Assembly (NCBI GenBank): GCA_964412375.1
Contig: CAYPOD010000002.1
Span: 62,001-126,000, forward strand
DNA length: 64,000 bases
Source of the DNA: CADEDV01 sp964412375
GTDB taxonomy: Bacteria > Bacteroidota > Bacteroidia > Chitinophagales > Chitinophagaceae
Direction of reading: 5' to 3'
The notes under the pieces were generated by a model. The model saw only the letters and a list, made by a program, of their open reading frames with translations, was not told the origin of the DNA and made no database searches. Of this stretch, positions 56,660 through 64,000 are shown one piece after another (within the stretch, counting starts at the first letter, position 1; every line of letters begins with the position of its first letter). The translations under genes were made by a program, and so were the position numbers.

Positions 56660-59077
56660 TCACTGATTTTTTTCCTTATCTTTTTTCTTAAAGAGGTTTC
56701 TTAAGAACCCTTTCTTTTTTTGTTTTTCTTCATCAACGGGTGAACCAATGGGTTTGGCATCCTTATCTGTTGTGGGTTTAACAATGCTGTCTTTCCGGGG
56801 TTTTTCGTCTTCTTTTACCGGCGTTGATTCAGGACCGATATATTCATGCATGATCATGTAATCATCCTCTTTTCCAACACCCTGGTCTTCGCCTTCAGCG
56901 CCTGGAGGCGGCACTGCATCAATCATATCAAGGATATCGGCACTGTTAATGTAGTTATCCAGTTCTTCCGGCATAGAAAATCTTGCATCTTTTTCAATGC
57001 CCAGTGTTTTATCAGCATAAACTTTTTTAAAGAAATACTCCCAGACAGGCCTGGCCACTGAGCCGCCATAGAATGCGGAACTTTCAAGGGTGATGAAACG
57101 GTCATCGCAACCCACCCATGCGCCGGCCTGCAATTGCGGTGTGAAACCAATGAACCAGAAATCAGCGTTGGAATTGGTGGTTCCTGTTTTACCACCCATT
57201 TCTGCTGCGCCTAATCTTCCCCGTAACCCGGCAGCGGTTCCTTTGTCAACGGTACCCTGCATCATGCGGGCCATTTTATAAGCGGTGGCTTCACTTACTA
57301 CTTCTTTACGGTTAATGCTGTAATCGAAACGTTTGATGACATTGCCATTCCGGTCTTCAATCCTGCTGATCATATAGGGTTTGGTAGAAAATCCTCCCCC
57401 GGCGAATATGCTGTAGGCCCACATCATTTCATACAATGAAAGATCGCAGGACCCCAACGATATGGAAGGGTATGGTTCCACTTTTGTGGGTACCTGTAAT
57501 CGTTCCAGGAATTCAGCAAACTGTTGAGCTCCGACTTGCTTCATGATATATGCAGTTGCACAGTTCTTGGACCAGGCCAGCGCATTGGCCATGGTGATCA
57601 CACCACCCGGGCATTTTTTTCCTGCCGGCACCCAGCCGCTGCCCTGGAAGAACTGAGCTGTGTTTTCACACTCTGTTTCAGGAGTAAAGCCTCTTTCCTC
57701 CATAGCCTGCGTATAAAGCAGCGGTTTGATGGTGGAGCCAACCTGTCTTTTGGTTTTCAGGTTGACGTGGTCATATTTATATGTTTTGAAATTGATACCC
57801 CCCACCCATGCTTTTACTTCACCAGTGATGGGATCCATTACCATAAAACCTGTCTGCATCATCTGGCGGTGATAGCGGATGGAATCATGAGGGGTCATCA
57901 GCGTATCTTTTTCTCTTTTGGCATTCCAGGCAAATACTTTCATCTTGACTTTCTGGTCAAATGCAGCCCTGATCTCTTTATCGCTCAGCCCGTCTTCGGC
58001 CATGTTGCGCCAGCGGTCGCTTTGTTTCATCGCCTTTTCAATAATATCTTCATGGTCTTTCCATACGGCGCCGTTTTTCACTCTTGACTGCGACACAAGG
58101 GCCTTTTGGAGCGTAGGCATATGCGATGCCACCGCTTCTTCTGCATATTCCTGCATCCGTGGGTTGATGGTGGTGTAAATTTTTAATCCATCCTGGTAAA
58201 TATCATAACTGCCGCCGTCAGGTTTTTCAATATCCTTCAGTAACTGTCTTACTTCATCCCTGAGCACTTCCCGGAAGTATGGGGCATAGCCGGTGTTCTC
58301 ATCCAGTTTACGATAGTTCAATACAATAGGGCTTGCTTTTAATTTGGTGCCTTCCTCAGCAGAAATTTTTTTGTTTACGATCATCTGGCTCAGCACTACG
58401 TTGCGACGGTCCAATGCAGCTTTGGGATTTCGTCTTGGGTTATAGATCGCATTACCCTTCAGCATGCCCACCAGCATAGCGGCTTCTTCCACATTCAGCC
58501 TGTCCGGCTCTTTCTGGAAAAAAGTGCGGGAAGCGTTGCGGATGCCGTATACATTATCGCCAAACGGAACTGCATTGAGATATAAAGTGATGATTTCTTC
58601 TTTGGTAAAATTTCTTTCCAGTTTCACCGCAATGATCCACTCTTTCAGTTTTTCCAATGCACGGGTGGCCCTGTTTTTACTGCCCTGGTCCAGCAGCGCT
58701 TTGGCCAGCTGCTGTGTGATGGTGCTGCCGCCGCCTTGTCGTCCCATCGTGAATGTGGCCCGCAATGTTGATTTGAAATCAATGCCGGCATGACTATAGA
58801 AGCGTTCATCTTCGGTGGCAATGAGGGCATCCACCACATACCGGGAAATGTCACGATATTTCACATTGCTGCGATTGCCCCTTTCTGTATAATATTTCCC
58901 CATCAGTGTGCCGTCAACAGCATACACTTCAGATGCCTGCTGGATGCTGGGGTTTTCCAGTTCTTTCAGCGAAGGCATTTTACCAAAAACGCCAAAATTG
59001 GCAAGAATAATGAGCAGGATAAAAGCTCCGAAGCCAAACAAGAAAAGGCGCCAGAATATCCGGACAGATCTTTTCAT
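56660..59077 (-). CDS. Class A penicillin-binding protein (PBP1a type)
   Basis: 805 residues. One N-terminal membrane helix (about 9-30). The GT51 transglycosylase domain follows with catalytic Glu89 in IATEDERFYSHAGID and GGGSTITQQLAKALL. The transpeptidase has the SxxK motif at Ser448-Lys451 (GSTIKPLLYTQ), SKN at 503-505 and KTG at 630-632 (GGKTGTTNSNADFW). It polymerises and cross-links peptidoglycan in the periplasm. The last 90 residues are a charged, Lys/Asp-rich tail (KEDEKPRKDSI, KQKKKGFLRNLFKKKDKEKN) without a domain. About 175 bases of AT-rich promoter region separate it from porW. Confidence 0.96.
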   Translation of the reverse strand: MKRSVRIFWRLFLFGFGAFILLIILANFGVFGKMPSLKELENPSIQQASEVYAVDGTLMGKYYTERGNRSNVKYRDISRYVVDALIATEDERFYSHAGIDFKSTLRATFTMGRQGGGSTITQQLAKALLDQGSKNRATRALEKLKEWIIAVKLERNFTKEEIITLYLNAVPFGDNVYGIRNASRTFFQKEPDRLNVEEAAMLVGMLKGNAIYNPRRNPKAALDRRNVVLSQMIVNKKISAEEGTKLKASPIVLNYRKLDENTGYAPYFREVLRDEVRQLLKDIEKPDGGSYDIYQDGLKIYTTINPRMQEYAEEAVASHMPTLQKALVSQSRVKNGAVWKDHEDIIEKAMKQSDRWRNMAEDGLSDKEIRAAFDQKVKMKVFAWNAKREKDTLMTPHDSIRYHRQMMQTGFMVMDPITGEVKAWVGGINFKTYKYDHVNLKTKRQVGSTIKPLLYTQAMEERGFTPETECENTAQFFQGSGWVPAGKKCPGGVITMANALAWSKNCATAYIMKQVGAQQFAEFLERLQVPTKVEPYPSISLGSCDLSLYEMMWAYSIFAGGGFSTKPYMISRIEDRNGNVIKRFDYSINRKEVVSEATAYKMARMMQGTVDKGTAAGLRGRLGAAEMGGKTGTTNSNADFWFIGFTPQLQAGAWVGCDDRFITLESSAFYGGSVARPVWEYFFKKVYADKTLGIEKDARFSMPEELDNYINSADILDMIDAVPPPGAEGEDQGVGKEDDYMIMHEYIGPESTPVKEDEKPRKDSIVKPTTDKDAKPIGSPVDEEKQKKKGFLRNLFKKKDKEKNQ

Positions 59078-59252
59078 ATGTATTGAATGGTTGTAGTTAG
59101 GTGAATTCAGGTTTAGACAGACCGAAATTAAGAAAAAGCAGGCCGGCTATCGAGAGATGTGCATTAATTTTTTGCCAAAGTCATGGTATCGTGCCACAGC
59201 TATACGCTGCGGTAAACGGCGATTCTTAATGTGACCACTGTGCTTAGTGAAT

Positions 59253-62200
59253 TTAGAACTGATCAGGCCAGCGTTGCTTCAATTGTTTGTTATATTCGTC
59301 CAGGTTCTTTTTTTCTTTCAGCACATCGAGGCTGTGTGCGGTGATAATAGAATAGCTGTATTTGCCACCTCTTAGCCATGGAATGATTTCCGAAGCCGTT
59401 CTTGGTTTTGTCCTGTTAATATAATCAATAGCATCCTGTGCACTTTTAAATGAACTGATCAGCAGTAACCGGTTTTCATCATCCAGGTCGCTCAGGTCGG
59501 TTTCGAGTTTGGCAACTGCATAGTTTTCCCTGTTATAACGGGCAAAAGCGTTTCTTGCCTCTGTTACAAAAACCCTGTCCACTTTATTCAGCACCAGCAC
59601 CACCAGGAAAGGAGCATCGGGGGCAAAGTAGAATTCACCAGGTTTAGCTTGTTCTTTTACCAACACAGTTTCTGGTTTTGCCACTAAACTATCTTTTGGA
59701 GTGTCTGTATTGATAACTGGCGGTATCGTTGCTGAACTGTCAACTGGTACCGGCGTTTTTGTCAACACTGTGTCTGGCGTTGCAGCCACAGTGTCTTTAT
59801 CAGCCGGTTTTATTTCTGGCAATTGCACTTGAGGAGTTGTTGAAGTTTTGATTGAATCAGCAAATGCCGGCAAGTTTACTTTTGTTTCTTTTTCAATTTT
59901 AGCTGCCATTGTGTCTTTGACGGCCGTTCTGTTCACTTGCGGAGGCGGCTGTGTCACCGGTTCAGTGACAACAGGTTTGCGGGGTGTTTCCGCTGGCCTG
60001 GTGATGACCAGGTTGCGCAATTCTTCCTCTATCTGGCTGCGACGAGCCAGCACATCAATCAGGTTTTGTGCTTTTTCAGCAAGGGGATTATCACTAAACC
60101 GGCTGATAATAGTGTTAAGAATATTGATGGCGGTACTGTCTTTTCGTTCACGGATATAATAAACTGATTCTATATACAGCAATTGGGGAGTCCAGTAATT
60201 GGTGCCATATTGCTGGTCTGCTTTTTTCTTTTCATCTACGGCTGTTGCAAATTGTCCTTCTATGAACAGGTCATAGATCCGTTCATAAGTTTTAGTAGCT
60301 TCTGTATTTCCTGTTTTTGATTGGGGGTTCTTGCCTGTCGTGACGATAGTGGTCAGGTTGCTGTTGCCATATTTTTCTGACATCAGTTTTTTGATAGCAG
60401 CAGCTTTGGCAACATCACCGTTTTTCTGATAACAATAATAAAGACTGAACAGCACTTCATCCATAGGATCAAAATCCGGAAAACGCTGGCGAAGGCCTTC
60501 CATGGTTTCCACACCGGCAGCGCAGTCTTCAATTTCCTGTATATAGGCTTTGCCAAGAATAAACATCGCGGCTTTCACGGAGTCGTTGGATTGTTTTATT
60601 GCTTCAGGCGTTAACGGTAATTTGTTATATAACCCGTCAAAAGTGGCTTCCTGTGGCCCGCTTTGGTCGCTGTTCCCCTGCGCAAGAAAAGGTCCGCCGG
60701 CAGGCATATTCCTGTTTTGCATACCAGCAGCAATGGCGGCGCTGCGTCGCCAGTTGTCAGTGTTGGGCCGGTTGCCCCATTTTGATTTAAAATCAGTTGC
60801 ACCTTTCTGTCTTGAATTTGCATTATAGAAATACCATTCGCCTTTTGTTTCATTACTGCCAAAGAGAGTAGGGGCCACCACCGGTGGCAAAGAAGAGCCA
60901 GTCGTGAAACTTTCATCTTTCAATCCTTGTTGCTTGCGCAACTGTTTCACCAGCTTTTTTACAAAATCCTGTCTTTCGTCTTCGGGTAATGCCGCAATCC
61001 GTTGCAAACTATCCTGTCTTTCGATCACCTCTATACTGGATGCGACTTTCCCCAACATTACTTTGCGGCTTTCAATATTCTCCGGGTTTTTCAGTTCGGG
61101 ATCATCCAGCCGGATGCTGTCGTAAAAATTGTAAGACTGTCGGTATTGTTTTTTTGCGTAGGCCAGCTCAGCCAATTGCAAAAATGCCTTGTTGCGCTGC
61201 GAAAGATTATTGGAAGCTACCTGTGTGCTTTTCAGCAGCAGGGGCAGGGCGCCATCCACATTATTTCGCTCCAGTTCCATCTGTGCAGCCATGTAGTAAA
61301 TGATGTCGCGGTAGTCAACATATTTATCTCTTTTGGCCATCCGCAGCAGTTCAGCAATATTTTTATCAATATAATTTTCACCACCGTCTTTTTTCACCCG
61401 AATAGAAGATAATCTCGCATACACTTCAAGGATCGGGTCTGTGGTGTGACTGATGGCTTTGCTGAAATATTTTTCTGATTCATTATGGTTACCAGCCAAT
61501 TCATACAATTGCGCCAGCAGGTACTCCCACCTGGCTCTTTCCTGTTTGCTGCCGGCATTGTCCAATGCTTTTTCCAGGTGCACTGCAGCGCTGTCCCACA
61601 TATTTTGTTTGTAAAACCAGAATGCCTGCACTTCTTCCAGGTCATTGTGCAGGCGTTTGGGAAAAACAGGGTCGTTGCGCAGGGTGACAATCAGGCTGGC
61701 TGCTTCAGCAAACTGGTCCTGTGACAGGTAATTTCTTATCTGCCAGATAAAAGCATCGTTTCGGCTGGGAGGTTGTGAGAATATTTTCTTTGCCAGGCTG
61801 CTTTTTTCTTTGGTAGCAATGCTTAAAGCTGAATTGCCGTCCCGGCTGCTGCCGATGGTTTTGTAATAACCATCTTTTTCTTTTTCAGCAAATGCATAGT
61901 TGATGTACTGGAACATCAGGAAAGCTGAATCAAATTCCTTGCGGAAATAGTAAGCGGCTCCCCAAAGCAGGTAAAGGTTATCTATCCAGTCATTGCGCAG
62001 GTCATGCAGGGCAATGCCACTTTGAGATTTGTAAGAAACGGAATCTAACTGAATGCTGTCAGCAGCGGTGGCATCCAGGCTGTAATTGTAAAACGGGAGC
62101 AAAACGGAGTAATCTTCCTTGAATGCCGCTTTTGCTTTTTCAAGAACCTCGTTCAGTTTGTTATTCGCATTGAAAAAATAGTTGTAGTGGGTGCCTGTGT

Positions 62201-62384
62201 TCTGGAAAAAACGCCGCATGGTTGTAAACTTCTTATCCTCCCTTTCAGACTGCAACACCCGTTCTTCGTATTCTTTGGGTTTGGTGATGTTGAGGGTGGT
62301 GCCCATCTGCCCGAATACGCTGCCTGCAAGCAGGTTGAAGACAAAAAAGAAGACTGCAGTTATGGTATTTCGGGTGAATTGCAT
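59253..62384 (-). CDS. T9SS component PorW/SprE-like TPR protein
   Basis: 1043 residues from ATG 62384. A cleavable signal peptide (TAVFFFVFNLLAGSVFGQ) is followed by the SprE/PorW N-terminal part (RRFFQNTGTHYNYFFNANNK, LPFYNYSLDATAADSIQLDS), many TPR units (DSAFLMFQYINYAFAEKEKD, SAAVHLEKALDNAGSKQERA, ARWEYLLAQLYELAGNHNES), a Pro/Thr-rich disordered stretch (about 830-930) and a C-terminal domain (FLVVLVLNKVDRVFVTEARN). Family knowledge: PorW/SprE links the T9SS motor to the outer-membrane translocon. Odd here: SPI cleavage site, no lipobox cysteine, although SprE is a lipoprotein. The overlapping -7 element shows that the upstream ATG at 62396 is not used. Confidence 0.85.
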   Translation of the reverse strand: MQFTRNTITAVFFFVFNLLAGSVFGQMGTTLNITKPKEYEERVLQSEREDKKFTTMRRFFQNTGTHYNYFFNANNKLNEVLEKAKAAFKEDYSVLLPFYNYSLDATAADSIQLDSVSYKSQSGIALHDLRNDWIDNLYLLWGAAYYFRKEFDSAFLMFQYINYAFAEKEKDGYYKTIGSSRDGNSALSIATKEKSSLAKKIFSQPPSRNDAFIWQIRNYLSQDQFAEAASLIVTLRNDPVFPKRLHNDLEEVQAFWFYKQNMWDSAAVHLEKALDNAGSKQERARWEYLLAQLYELAGNHNESEKYFSKAISHTTDPILEVYARLSSIRVKKDGGENYIDKNIAELLRMAKRDKYVDYRDIIYYMAAQMELERNNVDGALPLLLKSTQVASNNLSQRNKAFLQLAELAYAKKQYRQSYNFYDSIRLDDPELKNPENIESRKVMLGKVASSIEVIERQDSLQRIAALPEDERQDFVKKLVKQLRKQQGLKDESFTTGSSLPPVVAPTLFGSNETKGEWYFYNANSRQKGATDFKSKWGNRPNTDNWRRSAAIAAGMQNRNMPAGGPFLAQGNSDQSGPQEATFDGLYNKLPLTPEAIKQSNDSVKAAMFILGKAYIQEIEDCAAGVETMEGLRQRFPDFDPMDEVLFSLYYCYQKNGDVAKAAAIKKLMSEKYGNSNLTTIVTTGKNPQSKTGNTEATKTYERIYDLFIEGQFATAVDEKKKADQQYGTNYWTPQLLYIESVYYIRERKDSTAINILNTIISRFSDNPLAEKAQNLIDVLARRSQIEEELRNLVITRPAETPRKPVVTEPVTQPPPQVNRTAVKDTMAAKIEKETKVNLPAFADSIKTSTTPQVQLPEIKPADKDTVAATPDTVLTKTPVPVDSSATIPPVINTDTPKDSLVAKPETVLVKEQAKPGEFYFAPDAPFLVVLVLNKVDRVFVTEARNAFARYNRENYAVAKLETDLSDLDDENRLLLISSFKSAQDAIDYINRTKPRTASEIIPWLRGGKYSYSIITAHSLDVLKEKKNLDEYNKQLKQRWPDQF

Positions 62385-62393
62385 TTTCCGGCG

Positions 62394-62401
62394 CAAAACT
62401 A
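62394..62401 (-). promoter_or_regulatory. -7 element of porW overlapping the annotated start region
   Basis: The minus strand reads TAGTTTTG, exact consensus. It lies ten bases before the ATG at 62384, so the transcript would start about three bases before that ATG, or be leaderless. Confidence 0.45.
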
Positions 62402-62502
62402 ATGTCTTAATAACTGAATTTCAGATATTTTAGTATAAAAATACCCCACTTTTTTTCTGCTTTTTTGATGGGTGGGGGCTGTCAAAACCAATCTGCATTC
62501 CT

Positions 62503-62510
62503 TACCTTTA
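62503..62510 (+). promoter_or_regulatory. -7-like element of the coiled-coil/bactofilin/AtpZ run
   Basis: TACCTTTA, one base off TAnnTTTG, 20 bases before the ATG at 62530. No strong -33. Confidence 0.35.
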
Positions 62511-62529
62511 AAGCCTTTAAAAATCTACT

Positions 62530-62925
62530 ATGGCAAAACTGGAAGCCGGACCGACCCTGAAACGGCTTAGAAACCGTTACCGGCTGGTAGTCATGAATGA
62601 TGACACATATGAGGAAGTCGTGACCTTTAAATTATCCAGGTTGAGCGTTTATGTAATGTTGAGCACAATTTTTGTTGTTTTGGTTGGCCTGACTGTTGCC
62701 CTGATCGTTTTTACACCGCTGAAATATTATATTCCGGGGTATGATGACCTGAAGATCGGCCGGGAATACAGGGAAATGAAATACAGGGTGGATTCTCTGG
62801 AAAAGCAGGTTTTATACCAAACTAACTACATCAACAATATCCGTCAGGTACTTAAAGGCGATGCAACAATTGTGCTGGACACAACGGAGTTGAATGTACC
62901 TAAACCAGAAATTTCTAATGACTAA
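62530..62925 (+). CDS. Short inner-membrane coiled-coil protein, resembling the N-terminus of a bactofilin-linked M23 peptidase
   Basis: 131 residues. A cytoplasmic N-terminus (LKRLRNRYRLVVMNDDTYEE) leads to a single membrane helix at about 39-61 (LSVYVMLSTIFVVLVGLTVA), then a periplasmic heptad-like stretch (REYREMKYRVDSLEKQVLYQ, TNYINNIRQVLKGD) and a short tail. This is the layout of the start of membrane M23 peptidases that commonly neighbour bactofilin genes, but no peptidase domain follows before the stop. It lies nine bases before the bactofilin gene and is clearly co-transcribed. A scaffold for bactofilin filaments is an inference. Confidence 0.8.
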   Translation: MAKLEAGPTLKRLRNRYRLVVMNDDTYEEVVTFKLSRLSVYVMLSTIFVVLVGLTVALIVFTPLKYYIPGYDDLKIGREYREMKYRVDSLEKQVLYQTNYINNIRQVLKGDATIVLDTTELNVPKPEISND

Positions 62926-62934
62926 TCAATACCT

Positions 62935-63351
62935 ATGTTTAATAGTAAAAACAAAACCGATATGCAGCCAGAAAAAACAAATGGCGCCAACGGCACCACA
63001 CTCATCGGCCATGGTACTACGCTGAAAGGCGACATCAGCAGCAGCAGTGATATCCGCATTGACGGAAACATCATTGGCAATGTGCATAGTTCCGCCAAAA
63101 TTGTGATTGGTGCCAACGGCTCGGTGGAAGGCGATGTAAGCGGCACCCAAGCCGATGTTGTAGGCAAAGTATCCGGCAACATCCGGGCTAAAGACCTGCT
63201 GCAGCTAAGGGGCGATTGTGTTGTAACCGGAAACCTTTATGCCGGCAAATTGCAGGTGGAACCATCTGCCACCTTCAACGGGCAGTGTCACATGGGCGCC
63301 AACGTGGTGGAAATGAGCAATGGCCATGAACAAGCGGCCGCCGTCCAATAA
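62935..63351 (+). CDS. Bactofilin (polymer-forming cytoskeletal protein)
   Basis: 138 residues, the size of a classic bactofilin. The core is a right-handed beta-helix with short repeats: TLIGHGTTLKGDISSSSDIR, IDGNIIGNVHSSAKIVIG, GSVEGDVSGTQADVVGKVSG and GDCVVTGNLYAGKLQVEP. It polymerises without nucleotide at the membrane and helps place cell-wall enzymes. ATG at 62935; a second ATG lies nine codons later. Its end overlaps the AtpZ start by 32 bases. The upstream short membrane protein and the downstream AtpZ are probably in one transcript. Confidence 0.96.
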   Translation: MFNSKNKTDMQPEKTNGANGTTLIGHGTTLKGDISSSSDIRIDGNIIGNVHSSAKIVIGANGSVEGDVSGTQADVVGKVSGNIRAKDLLQLRGDCVVTGNLYAGKLQVEPSATFNGQCHMGANVVEMSNGHEQAAAVQ

Positions 63352-63556
63352 AAACCGGGATCTTTTACGGTATGCAGGTTTGGGCACACAGATACTGGTG
63401 GCCCTAGTGATCGCTGTGTTTGCCGGTCTGCGAACAGACCGCTGGCTGCATACACTTCCTTTGTTTTCCTGTGCATTACCTTTGCTCGTCCTCGCCGGAA
63501 TGTTTTACAAATTATTCCGGGAAACCGGGACCAAAAAGGATAATGAATCAAAATAG
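63320..63556 (+). CDS. AtpZ/AtpI-family membrane protein
   Basis: 78 residues. Two membrane helices: YAGLGTQILVALVIAVFAGL and ALPLLVLAGMFYKLFRE, with the family RDLLRYAGLGTQ...GLRTDRW pattern. AtpZ/AtpI proteins help assemble the ATP synthase c-ring or bring Mg2+/Ca2+. It starts inside the bactofilin gene (overlap 32 bases, or 26 if the ATG at 63326 is used) and its own 3' end overlaps the next gene by 14 bases. Placement between a bactofilin and further membrane genes is consistent with the Bacteroidota ATP synthase neighbourhood. Confidence 0.9.
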   Translation: MAMNKRPPSNKNRDLLRYAGLGTQILVALVIAVFAGLRTDRWLHTLPLFSCALPLLVLAGMFYKLFRETGTKKDNESK

Positions 63557-63944
63557 CTTTCGGTCGCTGCGCCCGGTATTGATAGTATTTGTTGCGCTGA
63601 GTGGTTTTTTTGTGGCGGGTAAACAACTGCTGGAAAAATGGGGTTTTGACAGGGATGTGCTGATCTCGGGGAATTTCTTACTGCTATTACTCACTGTCTT
63701 TTCGTTTTGGTTGTTGCACCGGGGAATGAAGTCCGTCAATCCACAGGCATTTGTAAGGGCTGTTTATGGCAGTTTCATCATCAAGTTTTTTGTGATCGCC
63801 ATTGCGGCATTCATTTATATTATGGTCACTAAAAAAAATGTGAACAAACCATCGCTGTTCACCTGCATGGGACTTTACATGCTTTACACCATTCTTGAAG
63901 TTTCTATCCTGACAAAGCTGCTGAAGCAAAAAAAGAATGCCTAA
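63543..63944 (+). CDS. Four-helix membrane protein, AtpI-like
   Basis: 133 residues from ATG 63543 (MNQNSFRSLRPVLIVFVALS). Four hydrophobic helices: PVLIVFVALSGFFVAGKQLL, NFLLLLLTVFSFWLLHRG, FIIKFFVIAIAAFIYIMV and TCMGLYMLYTILEVSILTKL. Charged residues flank each. It overlaps AtpZ by 14 bases and the next gene by eight, so translation is probably coupled. The position between AtpZ and further genes suggests an accessory membrane subunit of the ATP synthase, but this is by context only. Confidence 0.8.
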   Translation: MNQNSFRSLRPVLIVFVALSGFFVAGKQLLEKWGFDRDVLISGNFLLLLLTVFSFWLLHRGMKSVNPQAFVRAVYGSFIIKFFVIAIAAFIYIMVTKKNVNKPSLFTCMGLYMLYTILEVSILTKLLKQKKNA

Positions 63945-64000
63945 AAAAGAAGTTCCTATCGCACAGTTACAGGATTATTTGCCACCCGGCACCTATGAGC
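63937..64000 (+). CDS. Start of an unidentified gene (runs off the window)
   Basis: ATG at 63937 opens a frame that stays open to the window edge: MPKKEVPIAQLQDYLPPGTY. It overlaps the preceding gene by eight bases. The N-terminus reminds me of SprT-like zinc metalloprotease-domain proteins of this group, and does not look like the membrane start expected of AtpB. With only 21 codons this is a guess. Confidence 0.5.
   Translation, partial: MPKKEVPIAQLQDYLPPGTYE

Noticed and set aside
57524..58087. Open frame of 187 codons antisense to the penicillin-binding protein gene
   Set aside because: No start context, Cys/His/Phe-rich, and the sense strand carries intact PBP motifs.
1..64000. tRNA, rRNA, insertion sequence, prophage, toxin-antitoxin or restriction genes
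   Set aside because: Read through all intergenic gaps and gene products by eye; none shows the required cloverleaf, transposase, phage, or defence motifs. Covariance and profile searches would be decisive.

Overview
The window is chromosomal DNA from a member of the Bacteroidota, most likely the family Chitinophagaceae (order Chitinophagales). The case rests on several things. SecD and SecF are fused. An ECF sigma/FecR/TonB-receptor locus is present. There are cargo proteins with both type A and type B sorting domains for the type IX secretion system (T9SS), and a PorW/SprE-like T9SS component. Menaquinone is made by the futalosine route (MqnE). GlnRS is present. The promoters repeatedly show the Bacteroidota -7 element TAnnTTTG, and Shine-Dalgarno sites are scarce. 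GC content looks like roughly 45%. I saw no rRNA, tRNA, CRISPR array, insertion sequence or prophage, so this is mainly core genome.

Layout, left to right. 1-830: the 5' end of a 3-hydroxyacyl-CoA dehydrogenase gene, a hyphenated inverted repeat and a small exported protein. 1.1-7.8 kb: a trans-envelope signalling and outer-membrane locus with an ECF sigma factor, a FecR anti-sigma factor, a protein carrying the STN signalling domain plus GVQxAGVxN repeats, a TonB-dependent receptor without an STN domain, and a DUF2807 lipoprotein. 8.0-13.1 kb: two small unknowns, glnS, and a minus-strand group with a GNAT acetyltransferase, a stand-alone methylmalonyl-CoA mutase catalytic chain and a membrane protein. 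13.2-24.9 kb: housekeeping genes, namely an IscA/ErpA-type Fe-S protein, a K+/H+ antiporter, secDF, an aspartate-type aminotransferase, the nusB-DUF1573-yajC-coaE cluster, and groES-groEL.

25-32.5 kb: an ABC-F protein with one intact and one degenerate ATP site, a promoter-to-terminator interval that may encode a small RNA or a leader, an amino acid permease, and a MocR-type regulator divergent from a GNAT-ilvE pair. 32.6-39.5 kb: a T9SS type B surface protein, an SDR oxidoreductase, a DUF2911 lipoprotein, an overlapping three-gene sensor operon (membrane protein, histidine kinase, NarL-type regulator), a low-GC lipoprotein and a small membrane protein. 39.5-54.3 kb: a long minus-strand block with acylphosphatase, free-methionine-sulfoxide reductase, smpB, accD, an S9 peptidase, a cytochrome-like lipoprotein, a bestrophin, mqnE, a large secreted M43 metalloprotease, a CNT nucleoside transporter and a membrane coiled-coil protein.

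54.5-64 kb: ppk1, convergent with a class A penicillin-binding protein gene; porW/sprE; then a tightly packed plus-strand run of a short membrane coiled-coil protein, bactofilin, AtpZ, a four-helix membrane protein and the start of one more gene, with overlapping reading frames.

The export theme is coherent. SecDF and YajC drive Sec export, PorW/SprE serves the T9SS, and the M43 protease and the type B protein are likely T9SS cargo. The observations most worth a second look are the STN domain separated from its receptor, the promoter-terminator unit at 26988-27192, the asymmetric ABC-F protein, the YajC with an extra N-terminal signal-like segment, the mutually exclusive hairpins ahead of the TonB receptor, and the bactofilin/AtpZ overlap chain. 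I found no clear defence system or entirely new multi-gene system.
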